From Lentzea sp. NEAU-D7 (lineage in GTDB: Bacteria > Actinomycetota > Actinomycetes > Mycobacteriales > Pseudonocardiaceae), in contig NZ_JAPJDL010000038.1 of assembly GCF_026242055.1 (NCBI RefSeq), positions 1-64,000 of the forward strand: a stretch of DNA of 64,000 bases, in the 5' to 3' direction. The number at the start of each line of letters is the position of its first letter. Within the stretch, counting starts at the first letter, position 1. Under the pieces are notes generated by a model that searched no databases, was not told the origin of the DNA, and saw only the letters and a list, made by a program, of their open reading frames with translations. Positions 45,370 through 54,262 of the stretch are shown here, piece by piece. The position numbers and the translations under genes were made by a program.

Positions 45370-45673
45370 CCCGCACCGCCGCGCTGGCCAGGAAGGCCCG
45401 CGCGGCGGCCGGGGCCCCCCCCGCCGGGCCCCCCGGCGGGGGTTGGTCGGCCGTCAGATCGCCACGAACACCCACCAAGAAGGTCGCGTAGAGGCCCCAG
45501 CACTGCAGCGCGGCCAGGCCCGCGCCGACGATCGTGGTCCGCAGCGAGACGACCACCACGACGGCGGCGAGCAGGACGAGGGCGAGCAGCGGCCAGGCGC
45601 CGGTGAACGCGGTCACGCCGACTCCGCCGCCGAATCCGAGCGCCGAGCCGTAACCGCCTCTCATTCTTCGCAT
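45317..45673 (-). CDS. Small membrane protein, unknown (antisense overlap with rpsR2)
   Basis: 118 aa with three hydrophobic helices (about 26-45, 46-68, 88-108), and a Pro/Gly stretch between the last two. Its 3' end overlaps rpsR2 by 53 bp on the opposite strand. It may be a real small membrane protein or may end earlier; the G/C-run at 45412-45444 could hide an indel. An ATG three codons in (45664) is an alternative start. Confidence 0.5.
   Translation of the reverse strand: MRRMRGGYGSALGFGGGVGVTAFTGAWPLLALVLLAAVVVVVSLRTTIVGAGLAALQCWGLYATFLVGVRGDLTADQPPPGGPAGGAPAAARAFLASAAVRVIALVTGTAAGPSPARS
45420..45440. terminator. GC-only hairpin after the C-minus ribosomal operon
   Basis: CCCGCCGGG-CCC-CCCGGCGGG within a run of C and G (45412-45444), 50 bases past the rpsR2 stop. 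It is probably the operon terminator, though it lacks a T-run and lies inside the antisense small membrane-protein frame. Confidence 0.55.
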
Positions 45674-45757
45674 CCGACCGGTCTATCGCCTCAGGTGAGA
45701 TCAGCGCCACCTCACCAGCGTGAAGTTGGTGCTTTCGAGTGAGGCACGATCGCACGA

Positions 45758-46390
45758 ATGAACTTGTACGACGTGGTCCACCGCCGCAGGGACACCCGCG
45801 CCGAGTTCTCCGGCGAGGAGATCCCGGACGACGTGCTGCGCCGGGTGCTGACCGCCGCCCACGCCGCCCCCAGCGTCGGACTCTCCCAGCCGTGGGACTT
45901 CGTGCTCGTGCGCGACGAGTCCACCCGGCGCGCCTTCCGCGATCACGTCCAGGCCGAGCGCAGTGTCTTCGCAGCTCAGCTGGACCAGGACCGGGCCGAG
46001 ACGTTCGCCAAGATCAAGGTCGAGGGCGTCATGGAGTCGACCCTCGGCATCGTGGTCACCTACGACCCGGACCGGGGCTCGCCGGCGGTGCTCGGCAGGC
46101 ACGCGATCGCGGACGCCGGTCTGTACTCCGTGTGTCTCGCCATCCAGAACCTGTGGCTGGCCGCGACGGAAGAGGGACTCGGTGTGGGCTGGGTGAGCTT
46201 CTACCGGGAAGATGTGCTGCGCCGTCTGCTGGACATCCCCACAAGGGTCCGTCCGGTTGCGTGGCTGTGCGTCGGTCCGGTTCGATCACTGCCCGAGACG
46301 CCCGATCTGGAACGTCACGGTTGGCGCAACCGACTACCCCTCGATGACGTCCTGCACCACGATCGGTACGGGGCGCGACAGACCCGGTAG
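45758..46390 (+). CDS. bluB: 5,6-Dimethylbenzimidazole synthase (BluB)
   Basis: 210 aa. Nitroreductase fold with the BluB-specific HAAPSVGLSQPWDFVLV, GLYSVCLAIQNLWLAA and GVGWVSFY. It fragments reduced FMN with oxygen to the lower ligand of vitamin B12. No cobalamin riboswitch is visible in the short upstream gap and no other B12 genes are nearby. Confidence 0.92.
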   Translation: MNLYDVVHRRRDTRAEFSGEEIPDDVLRRVLTAAHAAPSVGLSQPWDFVLVRDESTRRAFRDHVQAERSVFAAQLDQDRAETFAKIKVEGVMESTLGIVVTYDPDRGSPAVLGRHAIADAGLYSVCLAIQNLWLAATEEGLGVGWVSFYREDVLRRLLDIPTRVRPVAWLCVGPVRSLPETPDLERHGWRNRLPLDDVLHHDRYGARQTR

Positions 46391-46434
46391 CCTGTGCGGG
46401 CCGCTCGGCCAGTCGGAACGGAGTCGATGAACGA

Positions 46435-47934
46435 GTGGAGCAACGCGATCCGCTGGTAGCGGGCCAGATTCCGCGGCTGGACCGAGAGGTCCGCGCGTTG
46501 CTCAACGCTGGCCGCTTGCCGGAGGCGAACAGCCTCTTCGACGAGGTGGTCACCAAGGTGTCCCCCGGTGCCGACCGCTGGGTCCGGTCGGCGGTGCTGG
46601 TCAACCGGGCGGTGATGGCCTGGCGCCTCGGCCGCATCCCCCTCGCGCTGGAGCTGGCCGCCGAGGGGTGGACCGATCTCGACGCCGACCGTTCGGACAG
46701 CCCCGCCGTGGCCCAGACGATGGGTTCACTGGGCTATCTGATGGAGGGCATCGGCAACCGGCGCGCGGCGCTCGACATGCTGCGACTGTCCGTTCAGGTC
46801 GCGCGGCGGGCGGGCAACACCGACACGCTGGCGCACTGCCTGCAGCGCCTCGGTGGTTCGCTGAACTTCCGCGCCTGCTCCGGGCCTCCCGCGGCGGCGC
46901 CGGCGATCTTCGAGGAAGCCCTGGCGTACCTCGACGAGGGCCTCGGCATCGTCAAGGACGAGGTGCACCGGCGCGCCCTGATGGGCGCGTACGGACGGTC
47001 CCTCGCGGGCGTCGGGCAGTTGGACAAGGCCGAGGAGATCGCCGAGGAAACCCTGCGGCTCGCGGTCGACGCCACCGACCTGTGGGGAATCTCGGTCGGC
47101 AACTGGGTTCTCGCGGTCGTGCGCCGCGAACAGGGCGATTTCGACGAGGCGCGCACACACGCGTCGCGTGCGGTGTCGAACGCCGAACGGATCAACGACA
47201 CGTCACTGCTGCTGCGGTTCTCCACGGAGCTGGCGGACATATGCCACGCGCTGGGTGACGCGGTGGGCGAGGCCGAGGCGCTGCGGCGGTCGATGGCCGC
47301 TTCCCGCACGGCCACCGAGACGTTGCAGGAAGGCCTGGGCCAGGCGCTGGAGCAGCGCCGGGTGGCCGTTCAGGCACAACGGCTCGCGGTGGCGGCGCAG
47401 GAGGCCGCGGCACGCGATCCGTTGACGGGCCTGGCGAACCGCCTCGGGCTGGAACGGGCGGCCGCCGCGCTGCTGGAGTCGACGGCGGCGCGCGGGCGGG
47501 TGCCGTGGCTCGTGCTGGTCGACGTGGACTGGTTCAAGAGCGTCAACGACGACGCGGGACACGCGACGGGCGACGCGGCGCTGCGCGAGATCGCGGCGCT
47601 GCTGCGGCGCGAGTGCCGTTCGGACGACCTGGTGGCGCGCTGGGCCGGTGACGAGTTCGTGGTGCTGCTCGGCGACACCGGGCCGAACATGGACGTCGGC
47701 CCGAACGTGGCCGAGCGGATCCGCGCGGCCGTCGACGGGCACGACTGGACGATGGTGCTCGGCGCGGTCCGCCGCCCGACGGTCAGCATCGGTGTGGCGG
47801 CGGGACCGGCCAAGCTGGACCAGCTGTTCGCGGCCGCCGACATGGCGCTCTACCGCGCCAAGCGGCACGGCCGCAACAGGGTCGAGGTCGAGCCCTCGGT
47901 GGACGAGGTGCCCGAGATCGTGTCCGGGAACTAG
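46435..47934 (+). CDS. TPR-repeat diguanylate cyclase
   Basis: 499 aa from GTG. Residues about 1-300 are helical TPR-type repeats; a short coiled coil (about 305-340, Gln/Arg/Ala-rich) leads into a GGDEF domain (about 341-490). The active-site motif is AGDEF (404-408), a variant usually active. RSDD five residues ahead of it is a product-inhibition I-site (RxxD). DPLTGLANR and DVDWFKSVND are intact. There is no membrane segment or signal peptide, so it is a soluble c-di-GMP synthase probably switched through its TPR partner. Confidence 0.92.
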   Translation: MEQRDPLVAGQIPRLDREVRALLNAGRLPEANSLFDEVVTKVSPGADRWVRSAVLVNRAVMAWRLGRIPLALELAAEGWTDLDADRSDSPAVAQTMGSLGYLMEGIGNRRAALDMLRLSVQVARRAGNTDTLAHCLQRLGGSLNFRACSGPPAAAPAIFEEALAYLDEGLGIVKDEVHRRALMGAYGRSLAGVGQLDKAEEIAEETLRLAVDATDLWGISVGNWVLAVVRREQGDFDEARTHASRAVSNAERINDTSLLLRFSTELADICHALGDAVGEAEALRRSMAASRTATETLQEGLGQALEQRRVAVQAQRLAVAAQEAAARDPLTGLANRLGLERAAAALLESTAARGRVPWLVLVDVDWFKSVNDDAGHATGDAALREIAALLRRECRSDDLVARWAGDEFVVLLGDTGPNMDVGPNVAERIRAAVDGHDWTMVLGAVRRPTVSIGVAAGPAKLDQLFAAADMALYRAKRHGRNRVEVEPSVDEVPEIVSGN

Positions 47935-47947
47935 GGGTTCTCGGCGT

Positions 47948-48595
47948 CTAGGCGATCAGGCCGCCGCGGTAGGCCACCAGTGCGGCCTGCACGCGGTTGA
48001 CCGCGCCGATCTTGCCGAGCACGGACGAGACGTAGCCCTTCACCGTCGCCTCCGACAGGTGCAGGGTGCCGCCGATCTCCGCGTTGGACATGCCCTGACC
48101 GATCAGCACGAGCACTTCGCGCTCGCGTTCGGACAGGCTCTGGAGAAGCCTGCGTGCCGGCTCCGCCATTCGTTCGCCGTCGGCGACGGCCGCGAGAACT
48201 CTCGCCGCCACACCGGGGTCGAGAACAGCGCCTCCGCGCGCGAGATCACGCACGGCTTTGACGAGCTGTTCCGGTTCGGTGTCCTTGAGGAGGAAGCCTG
48301 CCGCGCCGAGGCGCAGTGCTTCCGAAACGTATTCGTCGACGTCGAACGTGGTGAGGATGCAGACCCTCGGTGGGTCCGGCAGGGTCCGCAGCCTCCGCAG
48401 GGCCACGAGTCCGTCCGAGGTGCGCATCCGGATGTCGAGCAGAACAACGTGCGGACGATGCTGGCGCGCCAGGTCGGCTACCAGATGTCCGTCATCGGCC
48501 TCAGCAACAACCTCGATGTCTCCGACGCTGCTCAGGATCATGCGAAGGCCGGAGCGGACGAGGTCCTCGTCGTCGGCCAGCAAAACCTTGATCAC
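47948..48595 (-). CDS. NarL/LuxR-family response regulator (orphan)
   Basis: 215 aa from GTG. Receiver with DDE at 9-11, Asp54 (LLDIRM) and Lys in FLLKDTEPEQL; C-terminal LuxR HTH (SEREREVLVLIGQGMSNAEI, in part). No histidine kinase gene is adjacent. It is convergent with the diguanylate cyclase gene, with only 13 bp between. Confidence 0.92.
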   Translation of the reverse strand: MIKVLLADDEDLVRSGLRMILSSVGDIEVVAEADDGHLVADLARQHRPHVVLLDIRMRTSDGLVALRRLRTLPDPPRVCILTTFDVDEYVSEALRLGAAGFLLKDTEPEQLVKAVRDLARGGAVLDPGVAARVLAAVADGERMAEPARRLLQSLSEREREVLVLIGQGMSNAEIGGTLHLSEATVKGYVSSVLGKIGAVNRVQAALVAYRGGLIA

Positions 48596-49046
48596 GACGC
48601 CTCCCGCATTGGCGTTCCGTGCTCCCTCATGTTCGTGATCTTGGCGTACGCACGCCGAAGGTCACGTTAATTCTCAGTTATCTCATCATGTGGTTACGGA
48701 TTTTCGAGATCGCCGTGGGCGTTCACAGTTACCGGAATTGCGCGCTGACTTCGCTGCGTAGGCGGGCCACCAGGCGTTAGGAGGGATCATCGGAACCCTG
48801 AGTGACGAAACATCGAAATCCCACTGAGTGGAATGACGTACCAGAAACACGGATACGGCCTCGGTAATCCGATTCAGATGTCTCGCTTGGCCTTGTTTCT
48901 GCCCATATGTCTTTTCGATGGGTTTCGGGATCGATACAGGCCTTCCTGCGCCACATCGGAAAACGCGAAGGTCTTTCGCAATAGCCTTACCGGAAAGTAA
49001 CGTGCGTCACAACAGCCCTGCCCTGCACGGAGAGGAGCTTCGCGCG
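48596..49046. other. Intergenic region upstream of the acylase gene
   Basis: A 451-bp stretch visibly richer in A and T than its surroundings, with no coding frame I can support. It must carry the promoters of the orphan regulator (minus) and the acylase (plus); AGAGGAGC at 49031-49038 is the acylase ribosome site. I found no strong palindrome or consensus promoter. Confidence 0.6.
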
Positions 49047-52000
49047 ATGCGGAGAGCCAATCCGGTGACGACCCTGCTGGCGACCGCCGCCGTCACCGCC
49101 TCGCTTCTGATCGTTCCGTCGGCCAACGCCGAGGAACCCCCACGCGCGGCAGCGTTCGCCGCCGACGACTACTGCCTCGGGCAGTGCGGCGACATCCTGC
49201 CTCCCGGCAACAACGGCAACGCGACGCTGGCCGAAATCCTCGCGCACAAGGCGTTCGGCACCCGGCCCGCACATTCGGCCGACCAGCTCGGCAAGTATGA
49301 CGCCCTCGTCAACGGCTACGGCGGACTGACGAACTCGCAACTGACGGACTTCTTCAACGACGCGTCGTTCGGCGTGCCGTCCGACCAAGTCGAGAGCACC
49401 ATCAAGCCGCGGTCCGACGTCACGATCGTGCGCGACAAGAAGATCGGCATGCCGCACATCACCGGCACCACGCGGTCCGGCACGATGTTCGGCGCCGGCT
49501 TCGCGGCCGCGCAGGACCGCCTGTGGCTGATGGACGTCTTCCGCCACCTCGGACGCGGCCAGCTGACCGGTTTCGCCGGTGGAGCGCCGGGCAACCGCGT
49601 GCTGGAGCAGAGCTTCTTCAACCAGATCCCCTATACCGAGGCCGACCTGCAGAAGCAGATCGACAGCGCTACCGCGAACGGCGGTGAGCGCGGCCGGCAG
49701 GCGCTGGCCGACGTCACCGACTACACCGCGGGCATCAACGCGTACATCACGCAGGCAGTGAGCGCTCGCAACTTCCCCGGTGAGTACGTGCTGACCGGGC
49801 ACGCCGACTCGATCACGAACTGGAACGACATCCAGCCGTTCAAGACGACCGACATGGTGGCGATCGCGTCCGTGGTCGGTGGCCTGTTCGGTGCCGGCGG
49901 TGGCGGCGAGGTCCAGTCGGCGCTGGTGAAGCTGGCCGCGCAGAACAAGTACGGCGCTGCCGCCGGTGAGCAGGTGTGGAAGGCGTTCCGGGCGCAGAAC
50001 GACCCCGAGGCCGTGCTGACCCTCCACGACGGACAGTCGTTCCCGTACTCCGCCTCACCCGCTTCGCCCCAGGGCGTGGCACTTCCCGACGGCGGCAACG
50101 TCACGCCGGAGCGCATGGTCTACGACGAGGTGGGCGGCACGGGCACTTCCGTCGCCGTTCCCGCTTCCGAGGACGTGGCGAAGGCGCGCGGCATCTTCGC
50201 CGACGGCGTGTTGCCCGCCGACCTGCTGAACAAGAAGCACGGCATGTCGAACGCCATCGCGGTGTCGGGTGCTCACACCGACAGCGGCAACCCGATCGCC
50301 GTGTGGGGACCGCAGACCGGCTACTTCGCGCCGCAGCTGCTCCTGTTGCAGGAGCTCAACGGCCCCGGCATCCGTTCGCGCGGCGTCTCGTTCGCGGGCG
50401 TCTCGATGTACGTGCAGCTCGGCCGGGGCGTCGACTACTCGTGGAGCGCCACCTCGTCGGGTCAGGACATCGTCGACACCTACGCGGTCGAGCTGTGCAA
50501 CCCGGACGGCTCCGCTCCCACGAAGGCCTCGTCGCACTACCTGTTCCACGGCGCCTGCCTGCCGATGGAACGGCTGGAGCGCAAGAACGCCTGGAAGCCC
50601 ACCGTCGCGGACGGCACACCCGCCGGTTCGTACACGTTGGTGATGTACCGGACCAAGTACGGCCTGGTCACGAGCAGGGCGACCGTCGGCGGCAAGGTCG
50701 TGGCCTACACGACGTTGCGTTCGACGTACATGCACGAGGTCGACTCGATCATCGGCTTCCAGGAGCTCAACGATCCGTCCGCGATCCGTTCGGCCACCGA
50801 CTTCCAGCGCGCGGCCAACAAGATCGGCTACGCGTTCAACTGGTTCTACGTGGACTCCCGCGACTCCGCGTACTTCAACTCGGGCCTGAACCCGGTCCGC
50901 CGATCCACTGTGGACCCGAACCTGCCGACGTGGGGGCGGGCCGAGTACGAGTGGGTGGACTGGAACGGCGACGAGAACACCGCCGCCTACATGCCGTTCG
51001 CCGGCCACCCGAACTCGATCAACCAGGACTACTACATGTCCTGGAACAACAAACAGGCCAAGGACTTCACGTTCGGCGGCTTCGGCCACAGCGCCGTGCA
51101 CCGCGGCGACCTGCTCGACGCCCGCGTCCGTGCCCTGATCGCGTCCGGCCAGAAGGTCACCCGTGCGTCCCTGACCCGCGTGATGGCCGAGGCGGCGGTG
51201 GCCGACCTGCGTGCCGAGCAGGTGCTGCCCGAACTGCTGAGGGTCTTGGAGTCCGCTCCCGTGGACGCCTCCTTGGCTCCGGTCGTGCAGAAGCTCAAGG
51301 ACTGGCAGCGCTCCGGTTCGTTGCGCAAGGAGACCGCGAAGGGCAGCAAGACCTACGGCCACGCCGAAGCCATCCGGATTCTCGATGCCTGGTGGCCCCT
51401 GCTCGTCGAGTCGCAGTTCAAGCCGTCGCTCGGTGACGGCCTGTACAACGCCCTGGTCGCCGCCCAGCAGGTGGACGAGGCCCCGTCCGACACGCACGGC
51501 GCCGCGCCGCACAAGGGTTCGTCGTTCCAGTACGGCTGGTGGGGCTATGTGGACAAGGACCTGCGCAAGGTCCTCGGCGACCCGGTCCAGGGCGCGTTCC
51601 CGCAGACCTACTGCGGTGGCGGCACTCTCCCCGGCTGCCGCACGGCACTCGTGAGCTCCCTGCAGGCGGCCGTCGCCAAGCCCGCGACCTCGGTCTACCC
51701 CGGCGACGCCGACTGCGCCGCGGGCGACCAGTGGTGCGCGGACACGATCATCCACCGCGCCATGGGCGGCATCACCCACGACAAGATCCACTGGCAGAAC
51801 CGCCCGACGTACCAGCAGGTCGTGCAGTTCCCGTCCCGCCGCGGCCAGACCACCACCAACCTGGCCGCCGGCCGCACCGCCACCGCGTCGTCGTACGAGA
51901 AGGGCTGGAACAACCTCCCGCCGTCGAACGCGGTGGACGGCAACCCGGCGTCCCGCTGGGCCAGCGACTGGAGCGACAACCAGTGGATCCAGGTGGATCT

Positions 52001-52247
52001 CGGCGCAGTGCAACGAATCGGTCGCACCGTGTTGCGATGGGAATCGGCTTTCGCCAGGGGATACCGCATCGAGATTTCCAATGACGGCACGAACTGGCGG
52101 AACGTTTTCTCCACAAGTGCTGGCGATGGCGGCGATGATGTCGTAGCGTTCACACCACAGGACGCGAGATACCTGCGGCTGACGGGCACGCAACGGGCCA
52201 ATCAGTACGGGTACTCCCTGTACGAGCTTGAGGTCTACGTTTCGTAG
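49047..52247 (+). CDS. Secreted penicillin-acylase-family hydrolase with C-terminal discoidin domain
   Basis: 1066 aa. Signal peptide 1-28 (ANA|E). Residues about 115-395 form the acylase alpha chain; SNAIAVSGAH starting at Ser401 (after HGM) is the N-terminal nucleophile of the beta chain expected after self-cleavage, as in penicillin and quorum-quenching acylases. Residues about 925-1066 are an F5/8 type C (discoidin) domain (LAAGRTATASSYEKGWNN...ASRWASDW, in part) that would bind carbohydrate or surface. It probably hydrolyses amide bonds of beta-lactams, acyl-homoserine lactones or lipopeptides; the substrate is not readable. The added binding domain is unusual. Confidence 0.92.
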   Translation: MRRANPVTTLLATAAVTASLLIVPSANAEEPPRAAAFAADDYCLGQCGDILPPGNNGNATLAEILAHKAFGTRPAHSADQLGKYDALVNGYGGLTNSQLTDFFNDASFGVPSDQVESTIKPRSDVTIVRDKKIGMPHITGTTRSGTMFGAGFAAAQDRLWLMDVFRHLGRGQLTGFAGGAPGNRVLEQSFFNQIPYTEADLQKQIDSATANGGERGRQALADVTDYTAGINAYITQAVSARNFPGEYVLTGHADSITNWNDIQPFKTTDMVAIASVVGGLFGAGGGGEVQSALVKLAAQNKYGAAAGEQVWKAFRAQNDPEAVLTLHDGQSFPYSASPASPQGVALPDGGNVTPERMVYDEVGGTGTSVAVPASEDVAKARGIFADGVLPADLLNKKHGMSNAIAVSGAHTDSGNPIAVWGPQTGYFAPQLLLLQELNGPGIRSRGVSFAGVSMYVQLGRGVDYSWSATSSGQDIVDTYAVELCNPDGSAPTKASSHYLFHGACLPMERLERKNAWKPTVADGTPAGSYTLVMYRTKYGLVTSRATVGGKVVAYTTLRSTYMHEVDSIIGFQELNDPSAIRSATDFQRAANKIGYAFNWFYVDSRDSAYFNSGLNPVRRSTVDPNLPTWGRAEYEWVDWNGDENTAAYMPFAGHPNSINQDYYMSWNNKQAKDFTFGGFGHSAVHRGDLLDARVRALIASGQKVTRASLTRVMAEAAVADLRAEQVLPELLRVLESAPVDASLAPVVQKLKDWQRSGSLRKETAKGSKTYGHAEAIRILDAWWPLLVESQFKPSLGDGLYNALVAAQQVDEAPSDTHGAAPHKGSSFQYGWWGYVDKDLRKVLGDPVQGAFPQTYCGGGTLPGCRTALVSSLQAAVAKPATSVYPGDADCAAGDQWCADTIIHRAMGGITHDKIHWQNRPTYQQVVQFPSRRGQTTTNLAAGRTATASSYEKGWNNLPPSNAVDGNPASRWASDWSDNQWIQVDLGAVQRIGRTVLRWESAFARGYRIEISNDGTNWRNVFSTSAGDGGDDVVAFTPQDARYLRLTGTQRANQYGYSLYELEVYVS

Positions 52248-52257
52248 GCCTTCGAGA

Positions 52258-52295
52258 TGAGGACGCCGATCCACCCCCAGGGGTCGGCGTCCTCA
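52258..52295 (+). terminator. Terminator of the acylase gene
   Basis: TGAGGACGCCGA (52258-52269) pairs perfectly with TCGGCGTCCTCA (52284-52295), 14-nt loop, 10 bases past the stop. Confidence 0.85.
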
Positions 52296-52302
52296 ACTTA
52301 TT

Positions 52303-53040
52303 TCAGGCCCTGAACAGGTAGTTCCTGACCTCGTCCCCGATGGAGCCGGTCGGCACCCACTCACCGCCGTGCCACGTGCTCATCCGATACCTGCGCTCCG
52401 CGAGGAAGTCGGCGACGTCCTTCGCGTGGTAGCCGAACCGCTCGACGTGCCGTTCCTCGATCTCGAGCAGGAACGCGGGCTTGAGCCGTTCGATGGTCTC
52501 CGTCGCCCCTTCGAGAACCCGGAGCTCGGCCCCCTCCACGTCGGCCTTCACGAAGTCGAGCCGGGTGATCCCCTGCTCCTCCACGAAGTGGTCCAGGGTG
52601 TCCGTCTTCACCAGCACGTCCAGGTGCTGCTCGAACTCCTCGTTGGACCCGAGCCCGTTGGCCCCCACCGTGAGGAACGACCGCCCGGTGACAGGACTCC
52701 CGTGCCGCACCGGCACGGACATGACCTCACGCCCCTGCTTCTCCGCACCAAGCGCAACGGAGTGCCTCCTGATGTTGGCACCTTCCCGCGGCCGCAACAC
52801 GTACGAAAGCGCGGGGTGCGCGAACACCAGCGGCTCGACGCTGTGCACAGTCCCTTGTGGACCAACCAGTCTCGACAAGGTCACCGTGTAGAGCCCCAGC
52901 GCGGCCCCGACGTCGACGCAGACGTCCCCCGGCTTGACGACCTTGCGAAGCCCGATGAGCTCCGCCTCGGCATAGGGCGTGAGCCGGGCCAGAGCCCGCA
53001 ACCCGGCGACAACAGCGGCACTGCGAAGTTGGGTCAACAC
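52303..53040 (-). CDS. FkbM-family SAM-dependent methyltransferase
   Basis: 245 aa from GTG. SAM-binding DVCVDVGAALGLYTVTLSRLVG (motif I) and FVKADVEGAELRVLEGA (FkbM signature) are present. The family O-methylates sugars and natural products. No sugar or secondary-metabolite cluster surrounds it, so the substrate is unknown. Confidence 0.9.
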   Translation of the reverse strand: MLTQLRSAAVVAGLRALARLTPYAEAELIGLRKVVKPGDVCVDVGAALGLYTVTLSRLVGPQGTVHSVEPLVFAHPALSYVLRPREGANIRRHSVALGAEKQGREVMSVPVRHGSPVTGRSFLTVGANGLGSNEEFEQHLDVLVKTDTLDHFVEEQGITRLDFVKADVEGAELRVLEGATETIERLKPAFLLEIEERHVERFGYHAKDVADFLAERRYRMSTWHGGEWVPTGSIGDEVRNYLFRA

Positions 53041-53050
53041 CCCAGTCAGC

Positions 53051-53887
53051 CTAGACGTGCCCGTTGTTGCGCGGTTCGCCTGCGGGCAACCCGACCTGGT
53101 CGGCGAACTCGGCGGCCACCCGCTCCCCACCGTAGACGCTGAGGGCCTTGACCAGGTGCAGCCTCAGGTCCTGCCGATGAGCGTCCCCGAGCTCAGGCAT
53201 GGCCCGCTCCACACTGCTGACCAACGACTCGGCCCAGTTGGTGGCCGGCTCCCGCTGCGCGAGCTTCACGAGCTCGGCGAGGTGATCAGCCAGCTTGACC
53301 GCCTCCTCGACCTGGTACCCGTTGCGCTGCAACCACCAGATCGTCGCCGTGCCGACGTCCGTCAACACCTCGTCGCGCAGGTACCGGATCTCGGCCCGCT
53401 CGACGTCCCGTTCGGCCAACTTGAACGTGGAGTTCCGCAACAGCTCGACGTGCTTCCGAGCCATCTCCAGGTCCTCGTCACCAACCGTGATCTTCACCTG
53501 CTCGGCCCGCGCCCAGACATGCGTGCCGGGCACCTGCCGTTCGGTGGCGAGCTCATCCCCCAACTGCACCTGCAGGGCGGCGTGATGCACCAGCATCGCC
53601 TTGGAACTGATCTCCTTGGCCCGCTGCAGAACGTGGTGGATGGCCGCACTGCGCGGCGAGTTGTGCCGCAACCCGGTGGCCAGATCGAGCCGCCACACCA
53701 CGGTGAACTTGAAGTGGAAGTCCAGCCCGTAGACCGCACTGGCCAACGGCGTCTCGAACTCCTGCTGATGACTGCTCGCCGGCGGCACGAACGTGATGTC
53801 GTCAGCGCGCTTGGGCACCCTCCGGCGCCACCAGGCCTTGAGGGAACCAAGCGGGCCAGGACGGAAGTCGGGCCAGGGTCTGCTCAC
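53051..53887 (-). CDS. Conserved hypothetical protein
   Basis: 278 aa from GTG. A basic, Pro-rich start is followed by a beta-rich segment (about 45-75, VYGLDFHFKFTVVW) and a long charged helical region (about 85-250) with heptad-like spacing. There is no signal peptide or clear membrane helix. The layout recalls SPFH/band-7-like proteins but I cannot confirm it. The gap to the FkbM start is 10 bp, so they share a transcript. Confidence 0.65.
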   Translation of the reverse strand: MSRPWPDFRPGPLGSLKAWWRRRVPKRADDITFVPPASSHQQEFETPLASAVYGLDFHFKFTVVWRLDLATGLRHNSPRSAAIHHVLQRAKEISSKAMLVHHAALQVQLGDELATERQVPGTHVWARAEQVKITVGDEDLEMARKHVELLRNSTFKLAERDVERAEIRYLRDEVLTDVGTATIWWLQRNGYQVEEAVKLADHLAELVKLAQREPATNWAESLVSSVERAMPELGDAHRQDLRLHLVKALSVYGGERVAAEFADQVGLPAGEPRNNGHV

Positions 53888-54059
53888 GCCCTCTCCCTAC
53901 CTGACGTTTGTGCCCGGCAGAAGGTGGCCTGCCTCACTTCCCTCCAACGGCCGCAGCCCGCTCCGCGCCGCCCTCACGGTGCGTGAGGGCGGGCCGGTTC
54001 GCGGCAGTGGGGGGCACTGGTCAACTCGGTGGCGGCACCCCGGTAGACTGCTGTCGCCA

Positions 54060-54135
54060 GCCCTAGTAGCTCAGGGGATAGAGCATCGGTTTCCTAAACC
54101 GTGTGTCGCAGGTTCGAATCCTGCCTGGGGCACCA
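54060..54135 (+). tRNA. tRNA-Arg, anticodon CCT
   Basis: 76 nt including encoded CCA. Acceptor GCCCTAG/CTGGGGC, D-arm GCTC...GAGC, anticodon loop TTCCTAA (anticodon CCT), T-arm GCAGG-TTCGAAT-CCTGC. It decodes AGG. Confidence 0.95.
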
Positions 54136-54151
54136 CCTTTCGCCGGGTGAA

Positions 54152-54190
54152 ATCAGGGCCTGACATGCTGAAACGCTGTCGGGCCCTGAT
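54152..54190 (+). terminator. Terminator of tRNA-Arg
   Basis: ATCAGGGCC-TGACA (54152-54165) pairs with TGTC-G-GGCCCTGAT (54177-54190), followed by CTTTG. Confidence 0.8.
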
Positions 54191-54262
54191 CTTTGCCAGC
54201 AGTCATCGTCAGCGAGAATCCCCGAGTGGGTTGTGCGTGGTGCGAGTTCGCAAACTCGACAC

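Noticed and set aside
45674-45757. Cobalamin riboswitch before bluB
   Set aside because: The gap is only 84 bp and lacks the B12-box.
49047-53040. Secondary-metabolite cluster from acylase plus FkbM methyltransferase
   Set aside because: The two genes are convergent and no synthase, tailoring or transport genes accompany them.
54060-54262. tRNA-Arg as integration site of a mobile element
   Set aside because: No integrase, excisionase or repeated tRNA 3' end is seen downstream.
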